From: Bryoerythrophyllum caledonicum
Lineage: Eukaryota; Streptophyta; Bryopsida; Pottiales; Pottiaceae
Reading direction: 5' to 3'
NCBI GenBank assembly: GCA_963971425.1
Contig: OZ020520.1
Coordinates: 26,939,535 to 27,003,534, forward strand
DNA length: 64,000 bases
Under the pieces are notes generated by a model. It had not been told where the DNA came from and searched no databases. It saw nothing but the letters and a program-made list of their open reading frames with translations. Each line of letters starts with the position of its first letter. The stretch's first letter is position 1. Shown here in pieces: positions 11,804 through 25,300 of this stretch. A program made the translations under genes and the position numbers.

Positions 11804-12089
11804 ATACTCCCCCCCCTCTCTCGACTTATTCTAATTGGTTGATTTGCGGTTTTGGCTACTTGTTTGGTTGAGTGGTTGTTTGCTTGGTTGATTGTTTGCT
11901 TAGTTGGTTTCTAGCTATCTGTTACATAGTGTCTATCCTTGAAAGGGGAAGTAGTTCCAGCTCACTTTTTCCCTGCCCGATGGGCATGGTCTTAGTCGTG
12001 GAACGAATGGACACTTTATTCATGCCGGCCTCCTCCGGAGACCGATGTTCTTCTTCTTCTTCTTCTGGATTGATTGTGGGATAAGTGGA

Positions 12090-12265
12090 GGTGATTAAGT
12101 GATGCTAAAGGAGTCAATTAGATGTTGGGAGGTTGTTTGGATGCTAGGGGAGTTAATGAGGTGCTTGGAGGAATTAATTGGACTTGGGGAGTTGATGAGG
12201 TGCTTGGAGGAGTTAATTGGATGTTTGGGGACTTAATTGGATGTTGAAGGAGTTGAATGGGTGCT
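12090..12265. repeat. Degenerate short tandem repeat
   Basis: Repeated variants of GGAGTTAATTGGATGTTTGG and GAGGTGCTTGGAGGA, about 25-35 bp apart, just downstream of the LINE tail. No coding role. Confidence 0.5.
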
Positions 12266-13560
12266 CTCTTTTTTGTGCCCTTAGAAATAACCATGGTCAA
12301 ATTTTTCACCTTGCAAAAATTTCCATTTCTAAATCTCATACTACCTTGTTGTTTAGAAAAAGGAGTTTTCAAAAAAATCCTATATTCTAAAAGGTGGTTG
12401 GCATGTGTTAGTAAAAAACAACATGTGCAACATCCCTTCATGACCATGTGTTTTTTTTAAACAAAAGTGGTGTAAGATTTAAAAACAAAAATGTTTGCAA
12501 GGTGAAAATTTTGACCCTCCTTACATCCAAGGCCACAAGGAATAGTTTATCCAATTAACTCCCCAACACTCAATTAACCCTTTAACGTCAAAGAGGCCCG
12601 AAATAGGCCTTTGCAACATAACTCCAAGAATACCACAGTGTTAAAGGGTTAATTTTCCAAATACTCAATTAACCCCCTACCATCAATTGTATAATGATAA
12701 CTCCACATCTATGATAATTTGATAAAGTCTATGATCATAATTGCTTGGATCTCGATGGAATCACAAAATAAGAGCTAGGGATATATATAGTGTTTTTTTT
12801 TAATTTACAAGGTATTTGGAAATACAAATGGCCTTGGCACATAGCGCTGAAAGCCTGAAATTTTGCAAATCTATCATTTTTTTATTTGGATATTTCTAGA
12901 CAACATAAAATAGGTAGTTTTGAAACTTAGATAATTGAACATATATGAAGACATCTCAATGTAACTAAGATTTGTCTAAATTTAAACCCTAAAAAAACAT
13001 TTTGCTTTTAAAGGGGCTCTTGTAGTTATGAATGGATTCTTATGATGTCCAATGTCCATTGTGATCACAAGTTTTTGATTTTTTTGATAAAGATGTGGTA
13101 AGATTATAGTAGCTTTTTGGAATATTTTTCCGCATTGGGCCTCTAGATTAAAGATTATGCTACTGTAAGTGCAATCTATTGAAATCTAGGGAGCTTTTAA
13201 AATTTTGTTAAGTTCTTCTAAAAAAATTTAGATTTTTGGTCAAAAAAATTGATTTTATTTTAGGTTGTAAAAGGTATAACTTTCATAGTATGAAATTCAC
13301 ACTTGTTAAAGCAAGTCAAAGGTTCTTACACCTTATTGGGCTGATACAAAAAATTACTTATGTTTTTCTATATAAAACTCACATAATTTTCTTCTTAATT
13401 CTTAAAAGCATAAATATTTATTATGATTGTTTGGGTTTTGGATTCTATAAGAAGTTGCCTCTGAAAAATAAAATAAGATGTAAATATAGAAATTCTTTGT
13501 CTTCTCTTCCTTGCACAATTGTTTAATAAATGCGTTACTACAATTTTACTTTTAATAGAG
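12266..13560. other. AT-rich intergenic stretch
   Basis: No gene supported. A short inverted motif (AACCCTTTAACG near 12577 and TTAAAGGGTTAA near 12640) with CAATTAACCC repeats suggests an old small element, but its ends cannot be fixed. Confidence 0.35.
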
Positions 13561-13565
13561 GTCTA

Positions 13566-14694
13566 CATTGACTGACGCTCAAAATGGCATTTTTGCATTC
13601 CTAGAAAAATGAATTTCACTACTGCCAACTTTGACACCCTCTTGAGGACTAGGAAATTGTTACTTCACCATGAAATGTTTTGCACAAGAATATCTTTTAT
13701 GTTGACATCATGTGTACCAAATTTCAAGGCCAAAAGATGAATCCAAGAAAAGATGTTAAAAATCTACCAACATGTGTTCCTTTGAGCCAACTTTGACACC
13801 CTTGCAAGGATTGAAATTTGTTTTTTTCCATGAAATTTTTGACATGAGACCACCCTTGTGTTGATTACACCTGTGCCAAATTTGAAGGCCAAAATATCTA
13901 CATTACAAAAGATTCTTGAAATCTACCAACATGTGTAGTTGTAAGAAACATTTCAGTGCTGTCAACTTTGATACCCTTCTAAGGATTGAATCTTTTATTT
14001 TTGCCCATGAAATTTTTGAAATGAGACCACCTCTATGTTGATTACATGTGTGCATAATTTCAAGTCTAAAAGATGTAAAAACGAAAAAAAAAACAAATCA
14101 AAATCTACCAACATGTGTAGTTGTGAGAAACAACGGGGAAACCATTTTACTATTGCCAATTTTGGCACCCTCCCTAGGGCTGAATTTCTTTAGTTGAACA
14201 TGAAATTTTTGGCACAAGACCATCTTTATGTTCATAACATGTGTGCCAAATTTCAAGGCCAGAGGATGAATACAAAAAAAGATATACATAATCTACCCAC
14301 ATGTGTAATTATGAGAAACAATTTTGAATATCTTTTTTTGTATTCATCTTCTCGCCTTCAAATTTGGCACACATGTTATGAACATAAAGATGATATTGTG
14401 CCAACAATTTCCCAGTAACTTTAAAAAATATCAGTCCTAGGGAGGGTGTCAAAGTTGGCAGTAGTGAATGGCTCACAACTACACACATGAAGTTGGTAGA
14501 TTTCAAACATCTTTTTAAAGTAGTTTTAAATAGTTTCCTTGACATATGGCATACATGTTATCAACATAGAAGTGATATTGTGCCAAAAATTTCATGGTAG
14601 GATAACAAATCTTCAACCATATGGAGGGTGTCAAAGTTTGCAGAGAAGTGATACTCCAGAATGCAAAAACGCCATTTTGAACGTCACTCCACTA
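13566..14694. mobile_element. Second modular foldback element (TA-flanked)
   Basis: Terminal inverted repeats share GACG(C/T)TCAAAATGGC(A/G)TTTTTGCATTC, and TA flanks lie at 13564-13565 and 14695-14696. The interior consists of about four plus-oriented and two minus-oriented copies of the same roughly 170-bp unit as in 2291-3262 (GCCAACTTTGACACCCTC ... CTACCAACATGTGTAGTTGT). Outer ends differ from those of the first element while the internal unit is shared. Non-coding. Confidence 0.7.
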
Positions 14695-14696
14695 TA

Positions 14697-15281
14697 CAAG
14701 GAAATGACATCATGGCATTTGGTGTTCAGTAATGGCATAAATTTGGACCTTATATATCACAGAAATTTTACACCAAGTAAATTGAAAGCGTGACGATCCT
14801 TTTTGCAAAAGAATGAAGAAAGTCCTATTTCTTTTCTTCAAACACAATAAGTTTTCAATATGTAATATTATGTACATTTAATGTACTGTTTGTAGAATTT
14901 TTATACCATTCTTTTAATTAGTCTAGATCAAAAAATTAATGAATTGATTTTTTTCCTCGTTTCCATTCCATGCATTAAAATGGGCAATTTTTAGGTGTCT
15001 TTTGTGAAAAAAATCCTAGAACTATGGAGATAAATCATAGCATTATAGAAACAACAAATCTCCCCCAAGAATTCCCCATGGTTTAAAGAGGTTGGCAATG
15101 CTCAACTAAGATTATGTCTAGCAACTCAAAGAAACTCAAGATTTTGAAATAATATCTTCTTTCTGTTGAAACAAATTAAATTGGCATTTGATTGTGGGGG
15201 AGAGAACCGGGAAAACAAAGGAGAAAAAAGCACGCTACCACCAAGCACGGAACGGACCAAACAACCAACTACAAATATATA
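14697..15281. other. Intergenic stretch with dispersed-repeat traces
   Basis: The segment 14700-14830 resembles repeat material at 24.44-24.8 kb and 43.0-43.2 kb (for example TTTGGACCTTATATA and ACACCAAGTAAATTGAAAG). No gene supported. Confidence 0.35.
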
Positions 15282-15293
15282 TACACTAGTCCA

Positions 15294-15473
15294 TCGGTTG
15301 TCTCTAAGGCAATTCATGTAGGGAAGCACTTAGTGTAGAAAAGTGTTTACCCTCAAGAGGGGAAAAAAGTTCTATTACACTAGCCTATGTCCCGTGGCCA
15401 TATGCTTAGTAAAGAGAATGAACAAACAATATTCACGTCGGTCTCCTTCGGAGACCGAAGTTTCTTCTTCTTC
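15294..15473 (+). mobile_element. 5'-truncated SINE with 12-bp target duplication
   Basis: Flanked by perfect direct repeats TACACTAGTCCA (15282-15293 and 15474-15485). The body matches the SINE copies at 36814-37082, 38823-39091 and 60077-60360, including TGTAGGGAAGCACTTAGTGT and GTGGCCATATGCTTAGT. It ends with the hairpin GGTCTCCTTCGGAGACC plus a (TTC)n tail, the same 3' end as the LINE at 9745-12064. The tRNA-like head is missing. Confidence 0.85.
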
Positions 15474-15485
15474 TACACTAGTCCA

Positions 15486-16335
15486 AGTCACATGGTCACC
15501 CCATCCACTACACATCGCCTACACGTTGAAACGGGTGGAGGCTTCAATCCTGCTATGATCAGACTCATCAGAGTTGGAAGAGCATCACATGCCAATCCCT
15601 CTTACATTAATATTGCCATGATTAGGTCCTTACATGCAATTATATCCTATGCTTTTGATATATGTAATTCAGAATCCTAATGTATTCACTTCCTTGGCAT
15701 TAGTCTTGTCTGCTTTAGAATGACTTGGTCAATAATGTATGCTCGTTCGAAGAGAAAAGGAGAGTGAAAGAAGGTACATATTTGGCAGTTTTCATATTAC
15801 CAGTTATACAAACGCAGAGTGGTATGTCTAACAAGTCCTATTGCATCTACACAATGATATTAACAGCGCATGTTTAGCTATCAGGATACCAAAAAATTAT
15901 CAACAAACATGAAATGTTTGAAGTGCACTAATCAGACTGTAACCTGTTTGACTGTTTGTAGATGAAACGGCCAATGCGGCACCGAATTCATGTTGCAGCT
16001 GATGAAGCGAGGTGCAGACGATCGATGAGATGACGAAGTGTCGTGATGGTGCATGGAGCAAGCCAAGGGTGGAGCTGCGTCGGTTGAATGCTTGGGATCT
16101 CGCACCTTGGCATCACAAGGGGCGAGGATCGTGGAGCAGCATGCAGCAGGCGACGAGCTGCTGGTCCAGCATGTCCCTCCTCTGAAGCGGTCGACCACAT
16201 TGCGTGCGTGCAGGGCGAGTCGCTTCATCTCTCACTAGCACTTACGTCGCGATTGCGTGCAGGTTCACTTGAAGGAAGGAGATCAACGTAAACCAGGAGG
16301 TGGAGCTGCCAGGGTGTCAACGTCGACGACGCGAG
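15486..16335. promoter_or_regulatory. Upstream region of the importin-like gene
   Basis: Between the SINE and the first importin exon. GC content rises sharply from about 15960, suggesting the 5' UTR and proximal promoter of the gene starting at 16336. ORFs on both strands in the GC-rich part look like chance reading of this region. Confidence 0.4.
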
Positions 16336-19300
16336 ATGGAGGCCATGGTGGAGTTGCCGTCTGTGGCGCAGGACCAGATTGCGCACTGGCTGAGCGAGAC
16401 GGCGGGCACGCAGGAGGCCGCCGTGCGCAACGCCACTTCGCACCTGGAGGCGGCCCAGAATGTGCCCAAGTTCGCCCACTGCTTGCTCATGCTGGCTGCC
16501 GGTACGTATCTTGAATGCATGCATGCTGCTGCACGTACTAGACTTTCTGGGTGCCGCTACTTCGAACTCCCTGACCAGCACTGAGCTAAGGTCTGATTAG
16601 TACCGGTACTTGGAGGATGGTCAGGCCGGTGGAACAGTGGCCAGTCGGTACACGAGACTGCATGCCGCACGTGTTCTACATACATGATTGATTTGTGGAT
16701 TCAACTGAGCTGAGTGAGGACTAGTGAGAGGATGGTCAGGCAGGATGTAGAATTTTAGCCTGTGTATTAGGTGGTGGCCGCTACGCATGTCTGGAAACCT
16801 GTTATGAGCTCTTTGCACGGCCAGGGGGACCTGAGAAAGGGCAGCGAGTTGCGGCAGCCACTTACCTGAAGAATTTTCTGAGATCGCACTGGCATGACGA
16901 GAAGGCCATGTCGGTGGAGGAGAGGCTGGAGTTTCGGAACCAGCTCATGGAAGTTCTGTTGCGTGTGGATGTCCAAGTGATCAAGCTCCTCGCAGAAGCG
17001 GTAATTAACTTATCCACCGTTCTGAATGTCTGGCTAATTATTACTGAACCTGCAGCGAATAGACTAGGGTTAAGGTACAAGTCGAGTCAGTGGCTTTGAG
17101 AGTGGAATCACCCACTGTTTTCGACACTTTTACACTATGAACAATTTTCGACACTTTTATTCAACGTTTTTTTTTCACACTACACCAAAACAGCCCCATT
17201 TTGCATGACTAGTGATCCAACTTTGTTGCTTGGTTGCAGTTCCGATTGGTGGCAGTGCATGACTTTGCGAAGAACATGACGTGGCCAGAGTTGGTTCCTG
17301 CTTTCAAAGCGGCAATCCACAACAGCAATCTGGTGAACACGGCAGGAAACTCTGATCTAAGAACTCTCAATGTGCTCATTGGAGTTCAAACCATCACCAA
17401 ACCTTTCCAGGTTGATACTATCAATGTCAACTCAGGTGGAATTTATGCACATTGGCTGCTAGCTCAGTGTGCAGAAACTGAGTTGGATCGGTTGCTACTT
17501 GTGCAGTACTTCCTGAACCCCACCGTGGCGCGTGAGCCTGTCCCGGAGCAACTGGAGATTGTATCAAAAGAGCTCCTTGCTCCTCTGCACGGGATATTTC
17601 ACCATCTTGTTCAAGAGGTAATAATAATAATCTCAGCTGAATCTAATTACCCTAACTTCACTACAAAAAAGACTAGTTTAGAGGTGAACCCCTCGACGTA
17701 TCTGCGATTTTTTCAGGTTGGTGCGTCCAAAGAGAAGGGCTGGGCGCAGCACGACAACATTCTGCACGTCCTGTGTAAAGCCATGCATCTTGCTGTAAGC
17801 TTCTCCCATCATCACGAGGCTCTCATGCTTTATACCACCTTTGTAATTCCTCTGTTGTCAGTCATTTGTAAACTCACCCATAGTTTGAATAGGATACTCT
17901 TCTATTCTCGAATGACTGTTAATAATTTTATCTGATCAAAGGCGATTGATGTTCGTGGTATTTTATGCAAATCCTCATCTTAGATGGCGAAAACAATCCT
18001 GACTTGAGTTGAAAAGACCACGGTCAAATCTTCCACACATAGTCAAAAGATCACCTAAATGATAACTTGATGTGTGAACAAGCAATAATTTGAGAAACAC
18101 GAAAGGGCACGCATCATCTCTTTAATCCCTTAAGGTCCATGAGCTATGAGCTCAAGAATCTATGAGACCATGCAAACCCAAGGACCCCAAAATGGACATT
18201 GTACCTTATTTGGTTAAACCTCAGAGTAAATATAGAACTCCATCGTCCTTTCCCAAGACAGGTCATAATTCACTACTAGAATTGAGGGGTCTGAGCAATG
18301 TCATAATAAACAGACCCCCTGGTATTGCTGAAGTTGCTTTTATCAAAAAAGTTACATTTAGCAACACGAGGGGACTGCTTATGACGTTGCTTAGACCCCT
18401 CAATTCTAGTAGTGATCTTGTTCGACTAGTGAACTTATCATACACTTGGACTTGGATTTTGACTTTGACTTTGACTTTGGCAGCTGAAATCGCACATGCC
18501 ATCAGTGTTGATCACAACCCTAGGACAATGGTTCAGTGATTTTGTGGTGCTTCTGGACATGGTGGTGCTTGAGAAGAAGATGGACTTGCCTGAGCAACTC
18601 CCAAGGCTCAAGACATGGAAGCGTGTTCTTCAAATCTGCTGCAACCTCATCTCCCGCCATAGAACGCACGTGGACAAGTAATTGCCTCAATTATAAATTT
18701 TTCAATCATCTGTCCTAGCCTACAATTTCCCACACAACTTTTACAGTCAAATTGAATTTTTATTGTTCCTTGAAAAGATACTTGGTCCTTTAGGGGATAA
18801 CAAGTTGTAATATTAGACCAAAGAGCTGATGCAGCATGAATTTTGTAGGTTCCTACCTTCATTGTCCAATGCAGCACTGAAGATTGTTGGACAAAGTGCA
18901 AGTGCAAAGGTCTGTTGGGAACAAACCTTCAAACCTTGCATCTGTAAAAAAAAAAAACAATTGTACTGTTCTTGTAACATGTGCACTTGGAAATTGATGG
19001 ATCTCCCTATTTACCCTATTCGAGTGTTGCCAAGCCTCAGCCGTGGATGGGTTTATTTTCAGCCTTGGGTGGGTTTTTTTTTGCCTTGGGTGGGTCAATT
19101 TTTCTGGCCTTTTAACTTTCGGGGCTCTAGAGGCTTTTTTAAAAAAAAAATTGGCCAAATTTGGAGCTTGTGGCTAGAAGTTATCATTGGCCCCCCTCCT
19201 CTAATCAAGTAGGGCCCCCTCCACCCTAAAAATAGGGGCCGGTTTTGTCCCTACCCTCCCCTAGCCTCCCAAGCCTGAGGCTTGGTGCAACGCTCGACTG

Positions 19301-22300
19301 GGATATTTAGACAAATACAAATTAATTGCCATCATATGACGTGGGTAAATTTTTTTCATGACATTTGCAATTGCAGAATTAAATTGAAATTAAGAAAGGG
19401 AAAAAAAACAACAACAAATAAAGGCTGATTATTGTATGGCAGGTCCTCCATCCAATGCAACAACTTCTTGTTTCCTTAGCATTTGACCTGGTGTCCAACA
19501 TTCTTGAGACTGGTCCTGTAAGTTAGCTTCATCCTAAATTTAATAACCTGAATATTTATTTATGCTTTAAAGACATGTGATTATCTTAACCCCTAAGGAC
19601 CAAGGCATTATAGAAGAATCTCTACTCCATAGATTAAAAATTGTCAAGATGGACTTTTTTAGAATGTAATGGTAGGATCTTCTTCTAAGCTTATATGAGA
19701 TGATGTGATGAATTTTTTGTGAATTTTGACTGCACGGATTGAAAGATAATTGCAGATAAATTGCATTATAAATTGAATTTTTTTTGACCTCCTCTGAAAG
19801 ACTTGGTCTTATACCATATGAAGTATGGTTTGGGGATCTAGTGTTAAGCTATTCCAAGTGGTGAACATCATGTAGTGAAATTATGAAAATATTCTATAAA
19901 ACCTGTTCCCTAAACCTAAACATCAAACCAAATACCTTAACCCTAAACCCAGGATTCCCTAAGACTCAGTGACTTTGCAGGGTTGGAGGATAATGGCCCC
20001 GCACTTTTCAAACTTGTTGGAAACTGCCATATTCCCAGAGCTTATCATGAAAGATAAGGTGATACATACATTGCCTTGTTTCTTAGTATGTACAAAGGGT
20101 TGTAGCACGCTACGGTTTATACGCTTTGGGCACAAACGGGGAATTCAAAAAACAATTTGAAAATAAGTTTTTTAACACTTTGGTTTGTTGGTGGAGGAAG
20201 CTGACAAGATTCTACGAGTGGGCCTAAATTTTTATCATTTAATTCCTTTTATAAGGAATTTTTAGGAACACTAAACTTGGGAGAGGGTACAATGTAGCTT
20301 TTTTGGTGTAAACCTAAGTTTAGAACTATTCCAAAGACAAATTAAATAATGAAAAAATTAGCCTATAGAATCTTGTTTGCTTCCTTCACCAACTAGCCAA
20401 AGTGTTAAAAAATTTATTTTCAAATTTTTATTGAATTCCCTATTTTTAATGAATTTTAGTGAATAAAACTAAATATTTATTAGAAAAGACAAGTTGCTAT
20501 TGGACCGTAGGATACATTAGTAATGTCAATCATTACACCAAATTTATGCATGTAATTCTCTTCATTAATGTACACTTAAAATAAATTAGTTCTTGAAGTG
20601 TGACACTATGACATTAAAGTGGTAGACTGTAGTTTGCTTGCTTTCACCCCAAAGCCCAATATGTTTATTGGAAGTATATTCAAGAGAACACGTATTGGCT
20701 GCTTGAATTATCCATCCACACAATGTGGATGGCAAAACCTTGAAGAGTACTATGTAAGATCTACATTGAGAATTTGAGGTTTTTCAGGACTTGATTGAGT
20801 GGGGGGAAGACGAAGATGAGTACTTGAGGAAAAACCTCCCTTCGGACATGGTAAATATTTCATCATGTATTCTTTGGAAACAACACCACTATGCTAAAAT
20901 GATAGTACCGTAGAACACGTCTCAAAACACAAGATTTTGCTATTCATTTACACTAGTGACACACTTCATGTATTTTTCAAGAATTACTTCGTTGTATCAA
21001 TAAATACAATTTTAAAATTGAGTAAGTATTTGTGAGAACGTCACATTTGCAAATGTGACATGTTCACAAATATGGAACTAATATTTAAGCCTTATCCATG
21101 CACATTCAACCCAAGTTGGTAATGCGATAGTTTTCCTATGAATAGTACTGGGAACTCCCACTTTGGTCACCATTACATACAGTGGTTCAACGGTTGCGGT
21201 TTTGTGATTGACATTATAATCATCACTAAAAGCATCAAGATTTATGACATTTGCATACACCATGTAACGTGTTCAGGAATATTGTGTTACTTGTGGCACT
21301 AAATATCATTTTGAACATTCACTTTGATGAACCAAACCACACTTTTATGAATTCCATAACAAGTGACCTTTTCACGAATTTTGTTGATGATCATCATCTT
21401 GCTGAATTTGCACAAAGAAAGTCATATCTTGATGAACTTTTGTTCAGGATGAAGTTAGTGGGTGGAAAGAAGACATGCTGACACCACGACAAAGTGCTTT
21501 GAATCTGCTCAGCCTCATTGCCACTGCTAAAGTAAAATTTCATTATTTTTTAAATTGAAAAAAAAACTTCATTATGCTTTACATGATGTCAATCCACAAA
21601 GGATTATCTTTATAGGCCTCTTTTCTTCAATATTTGAGCAATGCTATTCATTTGAACTTCCAAGACTACTTTTCATTTGCCTGTATACCTCAAAAAATAA
21701 TTGGAAAAATTCCATCCAGTTCTTGTTCTATCCAATGGTTGGATTTGATTGGTTGGTACAAATACACTGTTCGCAAAAATTAGAACACTAAAACACATAA
21801 GACAATCAACTTCCTTTATAACGACCATGTTTGTTAGAACAATACTTGTTAGAATAGCCCTGTTGTAGAGGGAGCTCATTGATTTGTAGAGGGAGCTCAT
21901 TGATTTGTAGAGGGAGTTCGTTGTTTTAGGGGCGGTTTACACTACGGATCAAGAACTCGTCCCATGACCCTCTAAAATATGTGATTGGCTCCATCAACTC
22001 GTCCCAGGATGACTTGGGTTTACACTACGAGGAAAAAAGAAAAGTGACCAAAGGAGTTGAGGTCCTCTAAAGGCCTAGAAATAGGCCTAATGGATAATGT
22101 TGGAGGGTCCCCGGATTTTGCGGTGAGAGAGGCTAAAAGGGTTCTCTCATTGCTGAAACAAGGAGACCCTGGGCCTGAAATGTTGTTTTACTATTTTTAA
22201 ATTGATTTTGATTTTGATTTTTTTTTGGTTGGGAGGGGGCCCAACGTTACTGTAGATACAATGGCGGCCACCCTTTTTGTCTTTTTGGCTTGTTTTATTT

Positions 22301-25300
22301 TCTTTGTTATTTTAGGCAATACTACCCTTTTTAGGCATTCATTAAAAAAATCAGCACGCCCACTTTTTAGTACATGGTCATTCCTCCCGGTCCAAATTCG
22401 GTTTACACTTAGTGAGAGGCCCAAGGGCTTCAAAAATGACATTTTTATGAAGTGTGACCATGAAGTGTGACCATGGAATTAATCCATTTTCCTTGGTCAC
22501 AGCTCTTGGTCTATAGTGTAAACCGCCCCTTAATATATGCTCTTGTAAAAGGAGTTGACTCTAGACTTATGGAATCTATGATCATCAGGGACCTCCAATT
22601 GCGGGCGGTGAAAAGAAAGCTGGACTCATGAAGCGGAAAAAAGGAGGCAAACGCAAAGGCAAGGATGGCTCGGGCACTGCGGGCGAGATCTTGGTCATGC
22701 CATTTCTATCTCAGTTCCCTCTTCCCGCCGACGGTAGTGATCCATGCTCCAAGGACGCCATCAAGTACATACTTGCTTTTTTTCCCTTGCTTGAAAGATG
22801 TCTGTAATCCCCATGTCTCTTTTCGAACCTGACTAGCCATACTTTTCTTCTTGAACTCCACTATTTTCCCTTGAATAACAAAGTTGGGGGTGATATCCAA
22901 CTTGAAGTTGAAGGATGCTATTTCAGTGTGGAACTTATAAGGTAGGACAACCCAAAACCAACCAATGACCAGGTACTACTCCTATTTGTACCCTTCCTAG
23001 ATTCCATGGTCGAAATGTAGACTGTCTTTACATGACTTATGCATTGACCAATGAATTTATAAGTATTGTGATGACTGGCTACATTTTTTGCCTGAAATCT
23101 AGGAAGGGTGTAGAAAGGAGCAATATTGGGTTGCTAGTCAATTTTGGGTTGTACTATACTTACAATTCTAGGAGTCTACGAGGATTCACCTCTATATCTC
23201 ATAAAATTAAAAATATGATAATTCAAAAATACAAACCTAATTATATTGCCTTTCGTTAGTCCTAATTTCTAGACCCCTTGATTTTTCCTTTCCAAATCTC
23301 AATCCTTTGAAAATAACCCAAGGAAACTATGTTGAATTGTTGTGTGCAGTTATTATGGTGTCTTGATGGCATATGGTGGTCTTCAACAGGTAAATCTTGG
23401 AATTTACACTAATGTAGCACAATAGTGATTCAGTACACTTTTATTCTACTTCATGTGCGTGTAGCAATCTACAATCATTGTTAAAATCCCTAGTATTACT
23501 GCAAATCGGTTCAAAAGCAAAATGGGATACAATTGCCCACACTATTTGAAAGTAAAGTTAGAAAATATCATTGTTTGTTATGATGAAATTAGAACTCACA
23601 TTATTTCTAGTACATTTAATGTGGCCTCTTCAGACTAAGCAGTACATTTTTTGATAAAACCATAATTAATAGGACTAAATATGTTAATATTCACACAAAA
23701 ACTAGAGTTTTCCTTGAAAGCCCTTCTTGATGAGGAAAGAATAGAGAATGGTAGGGTGATTTACATACCGGAAGATAGAGAGCATGAGGAATTTCATGCT
23801 CCCTTTTCATGAACCAATGGAATGTTTGACTATCAATGCTCTTGGGCCCTATCCTGTGCAAGCTAAAGCTCCCCATAGTACCTTGAGTTCTTAAAGAGTT
23901 AAACAGTAGTCCCCCACACCTTTCCTAAGCAAAGTCATCGTGTCCACGTGGTCCTAGTTACTAACATAAGACCATAAAGTAGGGGTTGACATACCGGGTG
24001 ACCCCATTCACTTTTGAGCAAAACTCTGTGGTAGAATTGATTTTTCTTGTTCCACTTGTGATGATTTCTCTTAGCAAGATAAATCCTTGATTTATGTAGA
24101 TATGGAAAATTAATTAGCAATTTGATTTCACTCAATATTCGTCCAAGTTCACAGCTACGAAAATTGCTGAATTTTCATTATCATATTTTCTTTTTTTTTT
24201 ACACAAACAACCTATAAACCATTGCAAGATCACTATGGGATTTTTTTTGCAGTATTTGAAGACACAATCAGGGGAGAAAGTGACTTCATTGCTACAAACA
24301 CGAGTTTTTCCATTGTATGGGATGGTGGCGCCTACACCATACGTGCTAGCCAATGCCAATTGGTTGCTTGGAGAATTGGCCACTTGCTTACCTGAGGTAA
24401 TGACATATCCTTCACCATAGTGTAAAACGTTCACTCCAAGACAATAAAAAAAAATTCACCATCATTGGGCAAGGTGCAAAAACCAACTGTCAATTTCTCA
24501 TAAAATAGGAAATCTTAATGTTTTTTTAATCATTTGTTTGTTTTGCTTCAAGAAGAAGCGTGAACCTTTGTTTGATTGTTTGGATGTTCATTTTACACAA
24601 GAATAAATCAACTAGAAATTAAAATATGTTTTGCTGGTTTCATTGCTTCAGCTTTTTTTCTTAAATGCTTTTTTTCTACAATACCTCTAAAAATTAATGT
24701 AAAAAGAGCAGACATCACACAAATCATAGTGGTATAGAATTTAGAATTTTTGTAGTGCAAAAAACCAACACCAAGTGAAGTTAAAGTCATCATTGAAACG
24801 TAGAGGAGATTCAGAGAACCTACTTCTTTAAATCAACACCCTAATCTTTCAATCTGTGCAATCAAAGGTTATGAAAATTTGTGAGCTTGTGGACTTACAA
24901 GTATAGATTAAAATCATACAATTGGAGATGGATATAATGACTATTCTTCTTTTCAGGAGCTGTGTGAAGAGATATATAATGCCCTGCTAAAGGCCTTAAT
25001 AGCGACCAATGTTGGCCAAGTGTCTTGGAGGCCTGTGCGAGCTTCTGCTGCTGGAGCCCTTTCGTCACTACTTCAGGTTCATTTCCCAAAACATCAAAAA
25101 CTTGGGATGCCCTTTTTATGTGCTAGGCCTACTAGCATATGATCGTATGAATATTGACAATCAATCAAAACAATAAACCATTAACATTCTCATTATGTGT
25201 GGAGTAATCGCATGATCTTGTGCAGCATGGTACTCTCTCCAATATGATGATTTTACATGTGAGAATGGTCATAACCTCTTTCATGTGACTTTCTACAACA

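Larger units (their letters stand above)
9745..12064 (+). mobile_element. LINE-type retrotransposon, 5'-truncated, with RNase H and putative restriction-like endonuclease
   Basis: A non-LTR retrotransposon 3' portion. In order: a conserved segment of unknown function (starting near FDHKWIGNGIAH); an RNase H domain (10321-10760); a C-x2-C...H-rich region (about 11125-11215); a KPD...E...K-x2-KY endonuclease-like domain (11380-11640); then a 3' UTR ending in a GGCCTCCTCCGGAGACC hairpin and a (TTC)n tail at about 12045-12064. No reverse transcriptase remains in this copy. In-frame stops (for example near 10274 and 10370) show it is dead. The same 3' tail is found on the SINEs in this window, implying that this LINE family mobilised them. 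Confidence 0.8.
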
